Source: Negativicutes bacterium UBA1444
GTDB taxonomy: Bacteria; Bacillota; Negativicutes; UBA1444
DNA: 6,139 nucleotides
Assembly: GCA_002329525.1 (NCBI GenBank)
Contig: DCTI01000210.1
Span: 4,212 to 10,350, forward strand
Reading direction: 5' to 3'
How positions within the stretch are numbered: the stretch's first letter is position 1; every line of letters begins with the position of its first letter. A model generated the notes under the pieces. It was not told the origin of the DNA. It saw only the letters and a program-made list of their open reading frames with translations, and ran no database searches. The position numbers were made by a program, and so were the translations under genes. Below, piece by piece: positions 1 to 5,565 of the stretch.

Positions 1-376
1 CGCCGACGCCGTGCAGACCGCCCGACACTTTGTAGCCGGCGCCGCCAAATTTGCCGCCGGCATGCAAAATGGTCAACACAACCTCAACGGCGGGTTTGCC
101 GGTTTCATGCATATCCACCGGTATTCCCCGGCCATTGTCAATGACCGTAATCGAGTTGTCCGGATGGATAATTACACTGACTTTATCGCAATACCCGGCC
201 AATGCTTCATCAATACTGTTATCCACCACTTCATAGACCAAATGATGAAGTCCTTTGCCGGAAGTACTGCCAATATACATCCCAGGCCTTTTTCGGACAG
301 CTTCCAGTCCTTCCAGAACCTGAATCTGTTCGGCGCCATAATTTCCATTCGCATTCGTGTCTTTATCCTCTATCAA
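1..376 (-). CDS. gyrB: DNA gyrase subunit B, N-terminal 125 codons (runs off the left edge)
   Basis: This is the 5' end of the ATPase subunit of DNA gyrase, which uses ATP to introduce negative supercoils with GyrA. Translating the minus strand from a TTG at 374-376 gives a protein beginning [20 protein letters not shown]. It carries the GHKL (Bergerat) ATP-binding motifs in order: RKRPGMYIG at about residues 28-36, EVVDNSIDE at 49-57 with the catalytic Glu and Mg-binding Asn, DNGRGIP at 80-86, and the lid motif GGLHGVG at 119-125, where the window ends. An in-frame TGA lies a few codons upstream and no ATG precedes the conserved region in this frame. TTG is therefore the only reasonable start, supported by GGAAGGA 10 nt upstream. 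The start lies inside the end of remB (14-nt overlap), so translation is probably coupled. The protein is incomplete only because of the window edge; full-length GyrB is about 640 residues. Confidence 0.97.
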   Translation of the reverse strand, partial: MIEDKDTNANGNYGAEQIQVLEGLEAVRKRPGMYIGSTSGKGLHHLVYEVVDNSIDEALAGYCDKVSVIIHPDNSITVIDNGRGIPVDMHETGKPAVEVVLTILHAGGKFGGAGYKVSGGLHGVG

Positions 377-653
377 TTGTTTTCATTCCTTCCAAAAATC
401 CGAATTTTTGAAGCCTCTTACATAGAGTATGCGAAGAGATCGGCGAGAGATAAGCCCGTTGTTGGGTAGTCAAAATTAAACTTTTTGCGTTTTTTTCCTG
501 CGGATCGGAGATATCCACAATTTCCCCCTCCCGCTTAATCTGTTCAAAAAATCGCCGATTAATGGAATTCCGGTCAGTTGCGCCTTTAAGGTTAACAATG
601 GCGATCAGCTCTTCCGTCCGGATCAGAACATCGCTGCCAATGTGAAGGTACAC
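363..653 (-). CDS. remB: RemB/YaaB-like DUF370-type regulatory protein
   Basis: This 96-residue protein begins [20 protein letters not shown] and contains [20 protein letters not shown] at about residues 58-77. It resembles B. subtilis YaaB/RemB (about 81 residues), which shares the MYIHLG-type start and the LSPISS-type motif and occupies the same position between recF and gyrB. RemA-family (DUF370) proteins are DNA-binding regulators of matrix genes in Bacillus; the role of the RemB branch, and of this protein, is inferred only. The start is GTG, with GGGAG 7 nt upstream at 661-665 on the minus strand. An ATG just upstream is out of frame. The last codons overlap gyrB by 14 nt, and a 36-nt gap separates it from the upstream DUF721 gene. 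The C-terminal tail (about 15 residues after LCKRLQKF) is longer than in RemB and coincides with the gyrB ribosome binding site and start. Confidence 0.85.
   Translation of the reverse strand: MYLHIGSDVLIRTEELIAIVNLKGATDRNSINRRFFEQIKREGEIVDISDPQEKNAKSLILTTQQRAYLSPISSHTLCKRLQKFGFLEGMKTIDRG
387..393 (-). promoter_or_regulatory. Ribosome binding site for gyrB (fixes the TTG start)
   Basis: The minus strand reads GGAAGGA, 10 nt before the TTG at 374-376. It lies inside the last codons of remB. It is the main evidence for the TTG start, because no ATG is available in the gyrB frame downstream of the in-frame stop. Confidence 0.65.
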
Positions 654-689
654 GGCATCTCTCCCTTTCCCAAATACTCTGCTCTCAAA

Positions 690-1121
690 TCAGATTTTGC
701 GTCGTTTTCTCCTTAGCCCGGCTAAAACTGCCATATTCTGAAAATCAATCTGCCGCCGTTGCTCCTGGCCGATCCGGTTATCGATCAATCCGGAAATCTT
801 TTCCCCTTTATCTTTCGGCGGCTCCTGGAAAAATGAAAAATGCCCTATCTGATATTTTACATCATTCAAAATGACATGTGAAAAACTGCCATTGATTTTT
901 TCTAACAACTGCCGCCGCCGCATGAACAATTCCTGATTCCAGACCGAGCTGTCGACATTTACAAACAAAACGGCCCGCTCAACCCGCTGCGGCAAAGAAT
1001 GCCGACTTGCCTCCGAACCGACAAGATCCGGCCAGTGCTTTTCAATCCAGGCCTTTTTAAATCCATCCTTATCGGCTAACTTGTCCAAAATCTTTTGTAT
1101 GATTTCCTGTATGGAACTCAC
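690..1121 (-). CDS. dciA: DUF721 protein, DciA-like candidate replicative helicase loader
   Basis: This 143-residue protein has the DUF721 (DciA, PF05258) pattern: a helical N-terminus, WIEKHWPDLVG at about residues 25-35, SLPQRVERAVLFV at 42-54, and SSVWNQELFMRRRQLLEKIN at 58-77, the hallmark W-x-x-E-L segment of the KH-like fold. The C-terminal part (about residues 100-143) is charged, ends LRRKRRKI, and is probably flexible and DNA-binding. In other bacteria DciA assists loading of the DnaB helicase at the origin. Whether this protein does so is inferred from family and position. The start is GTG: recF ends in a GTGA overlap (1118-1121) with this gene, and GGGAG lies 9 nt upstream. Such a 4-nt overlap implies termination-reinitiation. 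The symbol is given by family, since Firmicute members are usually annotated only as DUF721. Confidence 0.82.
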   Translation of the reverse strand: MSSIQEIIQKILDKLADKDGFKKAWIEKHWPDLVGSEASRHSLPQRVERAVLFVNVDSSVWNQELFMRRRQLLEKINGSFSHVILNDVKYQIGHFSFFQEPPKDKGEKISGLIDNRIGQEQRRQIDFQNMAVLAGLRRKRRKI

Positions 1122-2239
1122 TGGTCAAGACTCCCGTCCTCTGTAAATACAGCACCGGAATCAATCCAATAATACGTCGGTTTCAATTCACCAAGGCCCT
1201 GAATCCGCTCCGTGCCGGTAATAAAGGTCTGCACTTTGCCATTGATTTCTTCGATCAGATTCAGGCGGCGTTTTTCATCCAATTCGCTCATAACATCATC
1301 CAGCAGCAATATCGGATATTCGCCGATGATTTCATGCATCAGTTCAATTTCAGCAAGTTTCAGGGACAACACCGCAGTCCGTTGCTGTCCCTGTGAAGCA
1401 AAACTTTTTCCGTCCCGGGAATTGATCAAGAAAATAATATCATCCTTGTGCGGACCGAATTCGGTAGTTCCCCGCCGGATATCCTTTTCCCTGGATTTTT
1501 TCAACTCCTCTTTATACCAGGTAGGATAATCAGAAACCGTTTCTCGTCCCGCCGCGGCATAGATACAATAGTTGGCGGAAAACGATTCCCTCCCGGCCGT
1601 AATTTTTTCATGGATCCGCCCGGCAATTTCCGTTAAACGCCCAATATTTCGCTGCCGCTCCCGCACCAGCTGTTCCGCCAGGGGACTGATCTGCTCGTCC
1701 CACAAATCCAAAACGGCCCGCTTGGCTTGCCCTTCCTGAATCTGCTTCAACAAAACATTCCGCTGGAACAAGGCCCGCTGATATTTCAGCAACGTTCGAT
1801 AATACGCCGGCTGAGTCTGGGAAATTTCCAGATCCAAAAACTTTCGCCGGCCCGTCGGAGCCCCTTTTACCAGAAGCAAATCTTCCGGCGAAAACAAGAC
1901 GGCGTTCAAATAGCCGATCACATCGCGCTTTTTTACGGGTTGCCCGTTCAGTAAATTTTCGCGTTTTTCCCCTTTTTTCAGCAGAAACTGTAAATTATGG
2001 CCGGCGATCCGGTTCTGGAACAAAACCGTCAATCGACTCTCTTCCGTCTCCCAGCCGATCATTTCCTCATCCACCGAAGTGCGGAACGATTTACTTAAAA
2101 CGGCAAAAAAAATGGCTTCCAATAAATTGGTTTTGCCCTGGGCATTTTTCCCCACAAACACCTGCACGCCCGGCACAAAATCAATCACAGCCTCCCGATA
2201 GTTTCGGAAGTTTTTCAGTTTGATCTGCGTTACATTCAT
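1118..2239 (-). CDS. recF: DNA replication and repair protein RecF
   Basis: This is the 373-residue RecF, an SMC-like ABC ATPase that works with RecO and RecR to load RecA at single-strand gaps and stalled forks. The N-terminus MNVTQIKLKNFRNYREAVID is typical. Visible motifs are Walker A GKNAQGKT at residues 30-37, FSPEDLLLVKGAP at about 116-128, FGPHKDD at 261-267, the ABC signature SQGQQR at 282-287, Walker B YPILLLDD at 308-315 followed by the D-loop SELD, and TGTE near 341. All ATPase motifs are intact and the length is normal for the family. The ATG at 2237-2239 overlaps the stop of the upstream S4 gene (ATGA), and the stop overlaps the GTG of the DUF721 gene. Upstream Shine-Dalgarno matching is weak (GGCGGG), so expression probably depends on coupling to the S4 gene. 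Confidence 0.98.
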   Translation of the reverse strand: MNVTQIKLKNFRNYREAVIDFVPGVQVFVGKNAQGKTNLLEAIFFAVLSKSFRTSVDEEMIGWETEESRLTVLFQNRIAGHNLQFLLKKGEKRENLLNGQPVKKRDVIGYLNAVLFSPEDLLLVKGAPTGRRKFLDLEISQTQPAYYRTLLKYQRALFQRNVLLKQIQEGQAKRAVLDLWDEQISPLAEQLVRERQRNIGRLTEIAGRIHEKITAGRESFSANYCIYAAAGRETVSDYPTWYKEELKKSREKDIRRGTTEFGPHKDDIIFLINSRDGKSFASQGQQRTAVLSLKLAEIELMHEIIGEYPILLLDDVMSELDEKRRLNLIEEINGKVQTFITGTERIQGLGELKPTYYWIDSGAVFTEDGSLDQ

Positions 2240-2472
2240 AACCCGCCGTCAGGCGCCTGCTTTACGACCGAATATTCCACGCCGTCGATGCATACAAGAT
2301 CGCCGGGAAAAATCTTTTTTCGGCGTTCCCGAACAATCACGCCATTCACGGCAACCTGTCCGTCATCAATGAGGAAACGGGCCTGTCCGCCCGTTTCCGT
2401 AATCCCGAGCCATTTGATCAGTTGATCCAGTTGAATCCATTCCGTGCTGATCTCGGCAAATTCCCGTTTCAT
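2236..2472 (-). CDS. yaaA: S4-domain RNA-binding protein YaaA/RlbA-like
   Basis: This small 78-residue protein consists almost entirely of one S4 RNA-binding domain: IQLDQLIKWLG at about residues 13-23, then the core GGQARFLIDDGQVAVNGVIV at 28-47, RRKKIFPGDLV at 50-60, and a short beta-strand end. It matches the S4 protein found between dnaN and recF in most Firmicutes (B. subtilis YaaA/RlbA, linked to ribosome assembly). Its exact role here is inferred by position and family. The ATG begins one base after the dnaN stop (TGA-T-ATG) with only a poor Shine-Dalgarno, so translation is probably coupled to dnaN. The stop overlaps the recF start by 4 nt. The symbol yaaA is used in the Bacillus sense, not for the unrelated E. 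coli peroxide-stress gene. Confidence 0.9.
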   Translation of the reverse strand: MKREFAEISTEWIQLDQLIKWLGITETGGQARFLIDDGQVAVNGVIVRERRKKIFPGDLVCIDGVEYSVVKQAPDGGL

Positions 2473-2473
2473 A

Positions 2474-3583
2474 TCAATTAGTCCGGATCGGGGTCAAAAT
2501 ATAAGTATATTCACTGTCATCCAATAGTTTCAACATCACCGGACTCAATGGGGATTTCAGATGAAATTTGACTTGCCCCAGGCCGGCAATGCGTAAAACA
2601 TCCAGCAGATATTTCGCGTTGAAGGCAATTTCCATCGGTTCGCCTTCGGGAGCGATTTCCAGACTTTCCGTGGCGCTGCCCGCATCCGGATTGTTTCCGG
2701 CCAACTCCAAAGATTCCGGAGTAAATTTGATTTTGATGATATTGTATTCCCCATCCCGGGCCAACAAGGAAACGCGCTCCACTGCCTCGTACAGAACGTT
2801 GGCGTCCAGAATGCAATAGGTCGAAAACTCCGCCGGGATCACCTTTTTGTAATCCGGGAATTGTCCTTCGATGACCCGTGACATGATGTAAATATTGTCA
2901 AACAAGAAGGCAACCTGATTTTTTAACCAGAAAATCCGGACATCCGTCGGCACATCAAAATTCAGGATCTTATAAATCTCATTCAACAATTTTCCCGGAA
3001 TAATCATCTTTGCTGTCGCGGCGGACTCCGGCAGGATCGTTTTCTTCAGAGCCAGCCGATGGGTATTGGTGGCTACCATGGCAATCTCACCGGCGTTCAC
3101 TTCCAGCAACGCACCCGTAAATAACGGCCGGCTTTCATCGGTGGAACAGGCAAAGACAGTTTTTCGAATCAGATTTTTCAGGACATCGTCTTTCAACGTA
3201 ATGGAATTATTGCTTTCAAACTTTTTAATGGTGGGAAATTCTTCGGCCGGAAAGGAAAGAATTTTAAATTCGGTTTTTTCCGCCGAAACTGTAATCATGC
3301 TGCTTTGTGCGGAGGAAGCTATTTCGATGGTTTTCCCGCCAATCTTGCGGATAATTTCCGGAAAGAATTTCCCGGACAAAACAACTTTGCCGGGATCAAT
3401 CACTTCCGCCGGAATCGTCATGCTGATCCCGACTTCATAGTCGGTGGCCTGCAATTCCAGGGAACCGTCCGCAGCCATCAGGTGGATGCCGGTTAGAATC
3501 GGTAACGTTGTTTTGCTGGCGGTCGCTTTCTGGACGATTTGTACGGCGGTTAGAAGTTGTTCTTTCTCACAGCGAATTTTCAT
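2474..3583 (-). CDS. dnaN: DNA polymerase III beta subunit (sliding clamp)
   Basis: This 369-residue beta clamp forms the dimeric ring that tethers replicative polymerase and many repair proteins to DNA. It begins MKIRCEKEQLLTAVQIVQKA, contains KTTLPILTGIHL near residues 25-36 and the domain II segment TDESRPLFTGALLEV near 150-164, and ends YILTPIRTN, the typical TPxR C-terminus that borders the partner-binding pocket. Length matches Firmicute clamps (about 365-380). The reading frame stays open for 27 more codons to 3664, but those residues are not clamp-like and overlap the origin DnaA boxes. The ATG at 3581-3583 is preferred because a full AAGGAGG stands 5 nt upstream. It is separated from dnaA by a 197-nt origin segment and from the S4 gene by one base. 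I saw no convincing promoter of its own, so it is probably read from the dnaA promoter. Confidence 0.98.
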   Translation of the reverse strand: MKIRCEKEQLLTAVQIVQKATASKTTLPILTGIHLMAADGSLELQATDYEVGISMTIPAEVIDPGKVVLSGKFFPEIIRKIGGKTIEIASSAQSSMITVSAEKTEFKILSFPAEEFPTIKKFESNNSITLKDDVLKNLIRKTVFACSTDESRPLFTGALLEVNAGEIAMVATNTHRLALKKTILPESAATAKMIIPGKLLNEIYKILNFDVPTDVRIFWLKNQVAFLFDNIYIMSRVIEGQFPDYKKVIPAEFSTYCILDANVLYEAVERVSLLARDGEYNIIKIKFTPESLELAGNNPDAGSATESLEIAPEGEPMEIAFNAKYLLDVLRIAGLGQVKFHLKSPLSPVMLKLLDDSEYTYILTPIRTN

Positions 3584-3588
3584 AGTGT

Positions 3589-3595
3589 CCTCCTT
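3589..3595 (-). promoter_or_regulatory. Ribosome binding site of dnaN (decides the start)
   Basis: The minus strand reads AAGGAGG with a 5-nt spacer to the ATG at 3581-3583. It is much stronger than the signals before dnaA, the S4 gene and recF. It excludes the longer open frame that reaches back to 3664, where no comparable site exists. Confidence 0.85.
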
Positions 3596-3603
3596 GTGCG
3601 GGA

Positions 3604-3618
3604 TAATAATCGTAGTAA
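3604..3618 (+). promoter_or_regulatory. DnaA-trio-like element (candidate origin unwinding sequence)
   Basis: The plus strand reads TAATAATCGTAGTAA. Read 3'->5' away from the DnaA boxes this is AAT-GAT-GCT-AAT-AAT; four of the five trinucleotides fit the DnaA-trio pattern 3'-(G/A)A(T/C)-5'. A 4-nt spacer (GCTT on the plus strand) separates it from the tandem boxes at 3623-3640. Order and orientation (TTATCCACA-facing boxes, short spacer, trios on the complementary strand) match the basal unwinding system described in B. subtilis. There is no long A/T stretch beyond it: the dnaN ribosome binding site begins about 9 nt away. The call is by pattern only. Confidence 0.6.
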
Positions 3619-3622
3619 GCTT

Positions 3623-3640
3623 TGTTGATATTGTGGATAA
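3623..3640 (-). promoter_or_regulatory. Two tandem DnaA boxes in the dnaA-dnaN gap
   Basis: TGTGGATAA at 3632-3640 is a perfect consensus box (TTATCCACA on the minus strand). TGTTGATAT at 3623-3631 abuts it directly in the same orientation and differs from the TTATCAACA variant at one position. Directly adjacent boxes facing a trio-like repeat are what is expected for seeding a DnaA filament onto single-stranded DNA. Confidence 0.85.
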
Positions 3641-3780
3641 CTGGAGTGCGATGAAGAAAATCAAGGGCTGACGACTGTGGAGGAGTTTGGGATAAACGGG
3701 GATGAAAACATAAATTCCTGTGTATGCAGCAACAAGGAGAGAAAAACGAACATTTTTATTGACAAATAGTGTGGACGGAA

Positions 3781-5169
3781 TCAGTCGTTATGTATTTTTG
3801 TGGTAATTTCGGAGAGAACGGCAGCGATCCGATTGTCTTCCTGGCGTTCCCGGTTTACTTTTTCACAGGCATGGATAACGGTAGTGTGGTCGCGGCCGCC
3901 GAAGAATTCACCGATTTTTGGCAGGGACCAATCGGTCATTTCCCGGCAAAGATACATGGCCAGCTGCCGTGGAACCGTGACGTTTCGCGTCCGTCGCTTG
4001 GAAACCAGATCGTCGATCTTGATCCGGAAGTGGGAGGCGACAATTTCCTGAATTCGCTGCGGCGTGATCTGGCGGGTTTTGTTTTTTGGAAACAGGTCCT
4101 TTAATGACTCCATCGCCAATTCGATGGTGATCGGTTTGCGGTTGAGAAAAGAAAAAGCATTGACCCGGTTGAACGCGCCTTCCAGTTCCCGGATATTGTT
4201 ATCGATGCGGGTGGAAATATAGACAATGACGTCATTGGGCATTGTAATGTTTTCCAGCAGCGCTTTCTTTCGAAGGATGGCAATCCGCGTTTCCAGATCC
4301 GGCGACTGGATATCGGTGGTCAATCCCCATTCAAAGCGGGAACGCAAGCGATCTTCCAGCGTCGGGATGTCTTTCGGCGGGCGGTCGCTGGAGATGATGA
4401 TCTGTTTGTTTGCCTCGTGCAGAGCGTTAAAGGTGTGGAAAAATTCTTCCTGCGTTTGCTCTTTTTTCGCCAGAAACTGAATATCGTCGATCAACAGGAC
4501 GTCGATGTTGCGGTACCGGTTTCGGAAGCTTTCCGGATGGCCGCTCATGATCGCGTTGATGAAATCATTGGTGAATTTTTCGCTGGTGATATATAAAATT
4601 TTGGCTTCCGGATGGATCTGCATGATCCGGTGGCCGATTGCGTGCATCAGATGGGTTTTTCCCAAGCCGACGCCGCCGTAAATAAAAAAGGGGTTATATA
4701 CTTTTGCCGGCATCTCTGCGACCGCCAGGGAGGCCGCGTGGGCGAAGCGGTTGGAATTGCCGATGACAAAAGAATCAAAGGTGTATTTGGGATTGAGCGG
4801 GGAATACGCATCATCCGCCCGGGGCTGAACGACGGGGGCGGCGGCTGCGGAGGGTGCGGCAACGGGAACGGTATATTTCGGGGGAACGGGCGGTAGAGCC
4901 TCGTCCGGCATTTCTGTCTGGAGAATGGAAATATTGACGATGACCGGTTGAGCGACAACTGTTTCCAGCGCCTTTCGGATCAGGGAGAGGTGTCGTGTTT
5001 CCACCCATTCTTTGACGATCTGACGATTTGTGCCAATGGAAAAAACCCCATTTTCATACGAGATGGGGGCGAGGACTTTGATCCACGTTTCGAAGCTGGG
5101 GCGATTGATTTCCTTTTCCAACAGTGAAAGGGTTTGTTGCCAGAGGGAATGATGATCTTGTTCGGACAA
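3781..5169 (-). CDS. dnaA: Chromosomal replication initiator protein DnaA
   Basis: DnaA is the AAA+ initiator that binds DnaA boxes, melts the origin and helps recruit the helicase; it also represses its own promoter in many bacteria. All four domains are visible in the 462-residue product. Domain I (about 1-85) contains [13 protein letters not shown]. Domain II is an Ala/Pro-rich linker (about 88-120). Domain III starts at YTFDSFVIG and carries Walker A GGVGLGKT (165-172), Walker [11 protein letters not shown] (224-233), sensor 1 IISSDRPP (258-265), the arginine finger in RSRF (Arg278) and sensor 2 NIRELEGA (325-332). Domain IV ends with the box-binding [11 protein letters not shown] (424-434). 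The frame is open up to 5220, but that stretch encodes the DnaA boxes and no conserved residues. I choose the TTG at 5167-5169, preceded by AAGAAAGGG with a 9-nt spacer; a TTG at 5176-5178 is possible but would abut that site. A weak site plus TTG suggests low translation. Confidence 0.97.
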   Translation of the reverse strand: MSEQDHHSLWQQTLSLLEKEINRPSFETWIKVLAPISYENGVFSIGTNRQIVKEWVETRHLSLIRKALETVVAQPVIVNISILQTEMPDEALPPVPPKYTVPVAAPSAAAAPVVQPRADDAYSPLNPKYTFDSFVIGNSNRFAHAASLAVAEMPAKVYNPFFIYGGVGLGKTHLMHAIGHRIMQIHPEAKILYITSEKFTNDFINAIMSGHPESFRNRYRNIDVLLIDDIQFLAKKEQTQEEFFHTFNALHEANKQIIISSDRPPKDIPTLEDRLRSRFEWGLTTDIQSPDLETRIAILRKKALLENITMPNDVIVYISTRIDNNIRELEGAFNRVNAFSFLNRKPITIELAMESLKDLFPKNKTRQITPQRIQEIVASHFRIKIDDLVSKRRTRNVTVPRQLAMYLCREMTDWSLPKIGEFFGGRDHTTVIHACEKVNRERQEDNRIAAVLSEITTKIHND

Positions 5170-5178
5170 AAAGGTCAA

Positions 5179-5187
5179 CCCTTTCTT
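5179..5187 (-). promoter_or_regulatory. Weak ribosome binding site of dnaA
   Basis: The minus strand reads AAGAAAGGG, 9 nt before the proposed TTG start at 5167-5169. Match to the anti-Shine-Dalgarno is partial, in contrast to the full AAGGAGG sites of dnaN and rpmH. It is immediately downstream of the eight-T run of the leader (minus strand). Confidence 0.45.
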
Positions 5188-5198
5188 AAAAAAAATAA

Positions 5199-5230
5199 TT
5201 ATCCACAGAATTATCAACAATTGTGTATAA
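5199..5230. promoter_or_regulatory. Cluster of three DnaA boxes in the dnaA leader
   Basis: TTATCCACA at 5199-5207 is perfect and on the plus strand. TTATCAACA at 5211-5219 (plus) has one mismatch. TGTGTATAA at 5222-5230 is the minus-strand form of TTATACACA, also one mismatch. Start-to-start spacing is 12 and 11 nt, about one helical turn each. They lie between the dnaA promoter and the dnaA start, so bound DnaA could both organise the origin and block dnaA transcription. Confidence 0.85.
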
Positions 5231-5291
5231 GTCCGGAAAATATTGACGAATCAACCGGTTTGTTCCGGAAAAAAGTGAATTACCGAGTACT

Positions 5292-5320
5292 ATCATAACA
5301 AATGAGGACAAAGTTATCAA
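5292..5320 (-). promoter_or_regulatory. Predicted sigma-A promoter of dnaA, -35 embedded in a DnaA box
   Basis: On the minus strand the -35 is TTGATA (5315-5320), the spacer is exactly 17 nt, and the -10 is TATGAT (5292-5297) with an upstream TGn extension. Each hexamer matches consensus at 5 of 6 positions. Transcription would begin near 5285, giving a leader of about 115 nt before the TTG start. The -35 lies wholly inside the DnaA box at 5314-5322, which predicts direct repression by DnaA. Confidence 0.75.
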
Positions 5321-5322
5321 CA
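5314..5322 (+). promoter_or_regulatory. DnaA box overlapping the dnaA -35 element
   Basis: TTATCAACA differs from the TTATCCACA consensus at one position and is identical to the box at 5211-5219. It contains the minus-strand TTGATA hexamer and lies 24 nt from the rpmH -35, so it could act as the dnaA operator. Confidence 0.75.
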
Positions 5323-5346
5323 GAAACTGTGGGTTTTGTCTTTTTG

Positions 5347-5375
5347 TTGACACTGGCCCAAGCGTGAACTATAAT
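5347..5375 (+). promoter_or_regulatory. Fully consensus sigma-A promoter of rpmH
   Basis: The -35 is TTGACA (5347-5352), the spacer is 17 nt, and the -10 is TATAAT (5370-5375), so both hexamers are perfect. A T-rich run (CTTTTTG) precedes the -35. Transcription should start near 5382, about 48 nt upstream of the rpmH ATG. This suits a ribosomal protein gene needing high output. Confidence 0.88.
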
Positions 5376-5416
5376 CTTTAATAGTCAGCATAGAAAAGGA
5401 CTGTTGTTCTGGAGTC

Positions 5417-5425
5417 AAGGAGGTG
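5417..5425 (+). promoter_or_regulatory. Strong ribosome binding site of rpmH
   Basis: AAGGAGGTG is complementary to the 16S rRNA 3' end over nine bases and stands 5 nt before the ATG at 5431. It is the best translation signal in the window. Confidence 0.85.
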
Positions 5426-5430
5426 TGAGA

Positions 5431-5565
5431 ATGAAACGGACATATCAGCCGAATGTGTTGTGGAAAAAGAAAACGCACGGTTTTCGTGAGCGGATGAAAA
5501 CGATCGGTGGACGACTTGTCTTGAAAAGGCGCCGCGCAAAGGGTAGAAAAGTTTTGTCCGCATAG
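5431..5565 (+). CDS. rpmH: 50S ribosomal protein L34
   Basis: This is the 44-residue L34, a very basic protein of the large ribosomal subunit that contacts 23S rRNA. The product begins [20 protein letters not shown] and ends with [15 protein letters not shown], with the conserved MKRTYQP start, THGFRERM centre and RRRAKGRK tail. Length is exactly that usual for L34. The ATG follows AAGGAGGTG and a fully consensus promoter. It is the first gene of the rightward rpmH-rnpA-yidD set, and its TAG stop lies in the base of a hairpin that precedes rnpA. Confidence 0.98.
   Translation: MKRTYQPNVLWKKKTHGFRERMKTIGGRLVLKRRRAKGRKVLSA

Larger units (their letters stand above)
3584..3780. other. dnaA-dnaN intergenic segment, probable unwinding half of oriC
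   Basis: This 197-nt gap lies between the dnaA stop and the dnaN start. It contains two abutting DnaA boxes (3623-3640), a trio-like repeat (3604-3618), and several weaker box-like strings: TGTGGAGGA at 3676-3684, TTGGGATAA at 3687-3695 and TGTGTATGC at 3720-3728, each with two mismatches. In B. subtilis the equivalent gap holds the initiation site, so assignment as the unwinding half is by analogy plus the visible elements. No terminator for dnaA and no strong dnaN promoter were found. Most of 3641-3780 outside the weak boxes shows nothing I can name. Confidence 0.7.
5170..5430. other. dnaA-rpmH intergenic region, promoter-bearing half of oriC
   Basis: This 261-nt divergent gap contains four DnaA boxes (5199-5207, 5211-5219, 5222-5230, 5314-5322), a 17-nt A/T-only tract (5186-5202), the dnaA promoter on the minus strand and the rpmH promoter on the plus strand. 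The two -35 elements are 26 nt apart, back to back. It corresponds to the incA/incB side of the B. subtilis origin. Confidence 0.8.

Noticed and set aside
172..354. 60-codon minus-strand frame beginning [11 protein letters not shown].
   Set aside because: It is the wrong frame of gyrB; the adjacent frame encodes the unmistakable GyrB N-terminus.
3066..3440. 124-codon plus-strand open frame opposite dnaN.
   Set aside because: Composition shadow of dnaN; no domain and no convincing start signal.
3584..3664. 27-codon N-terminal extension of dnaN (frame open to 3664).
   Set aside because: The extra residues are not clamp-like, overlap the tandem DnaA boxes, and the internal ATG has an ideal AAGGAGG 5 nt upstream.
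3641..3780. A dedicated dnaN promoter in the dnaA-dnaN gap.
   Set aside because: The best minus-strand pair, TTGTTG-17-TATGTT, matches consensus poorly, so it is not reported as a feature.
3759..3781. TTGACA at 3759-3764 on the plus strand as a promoter -35.
   Set aside because: No acceptable -10 hexamer at 16-18 nt, and it would transcribe antisense into dnaA with no gene to serve.
3769..4104. 111-codon plus-strand open frame opposite the 3' end of dnaA.
   Set aside because: It lies over the conserved DnaA domain IV codons, and no protein family is recognisable.
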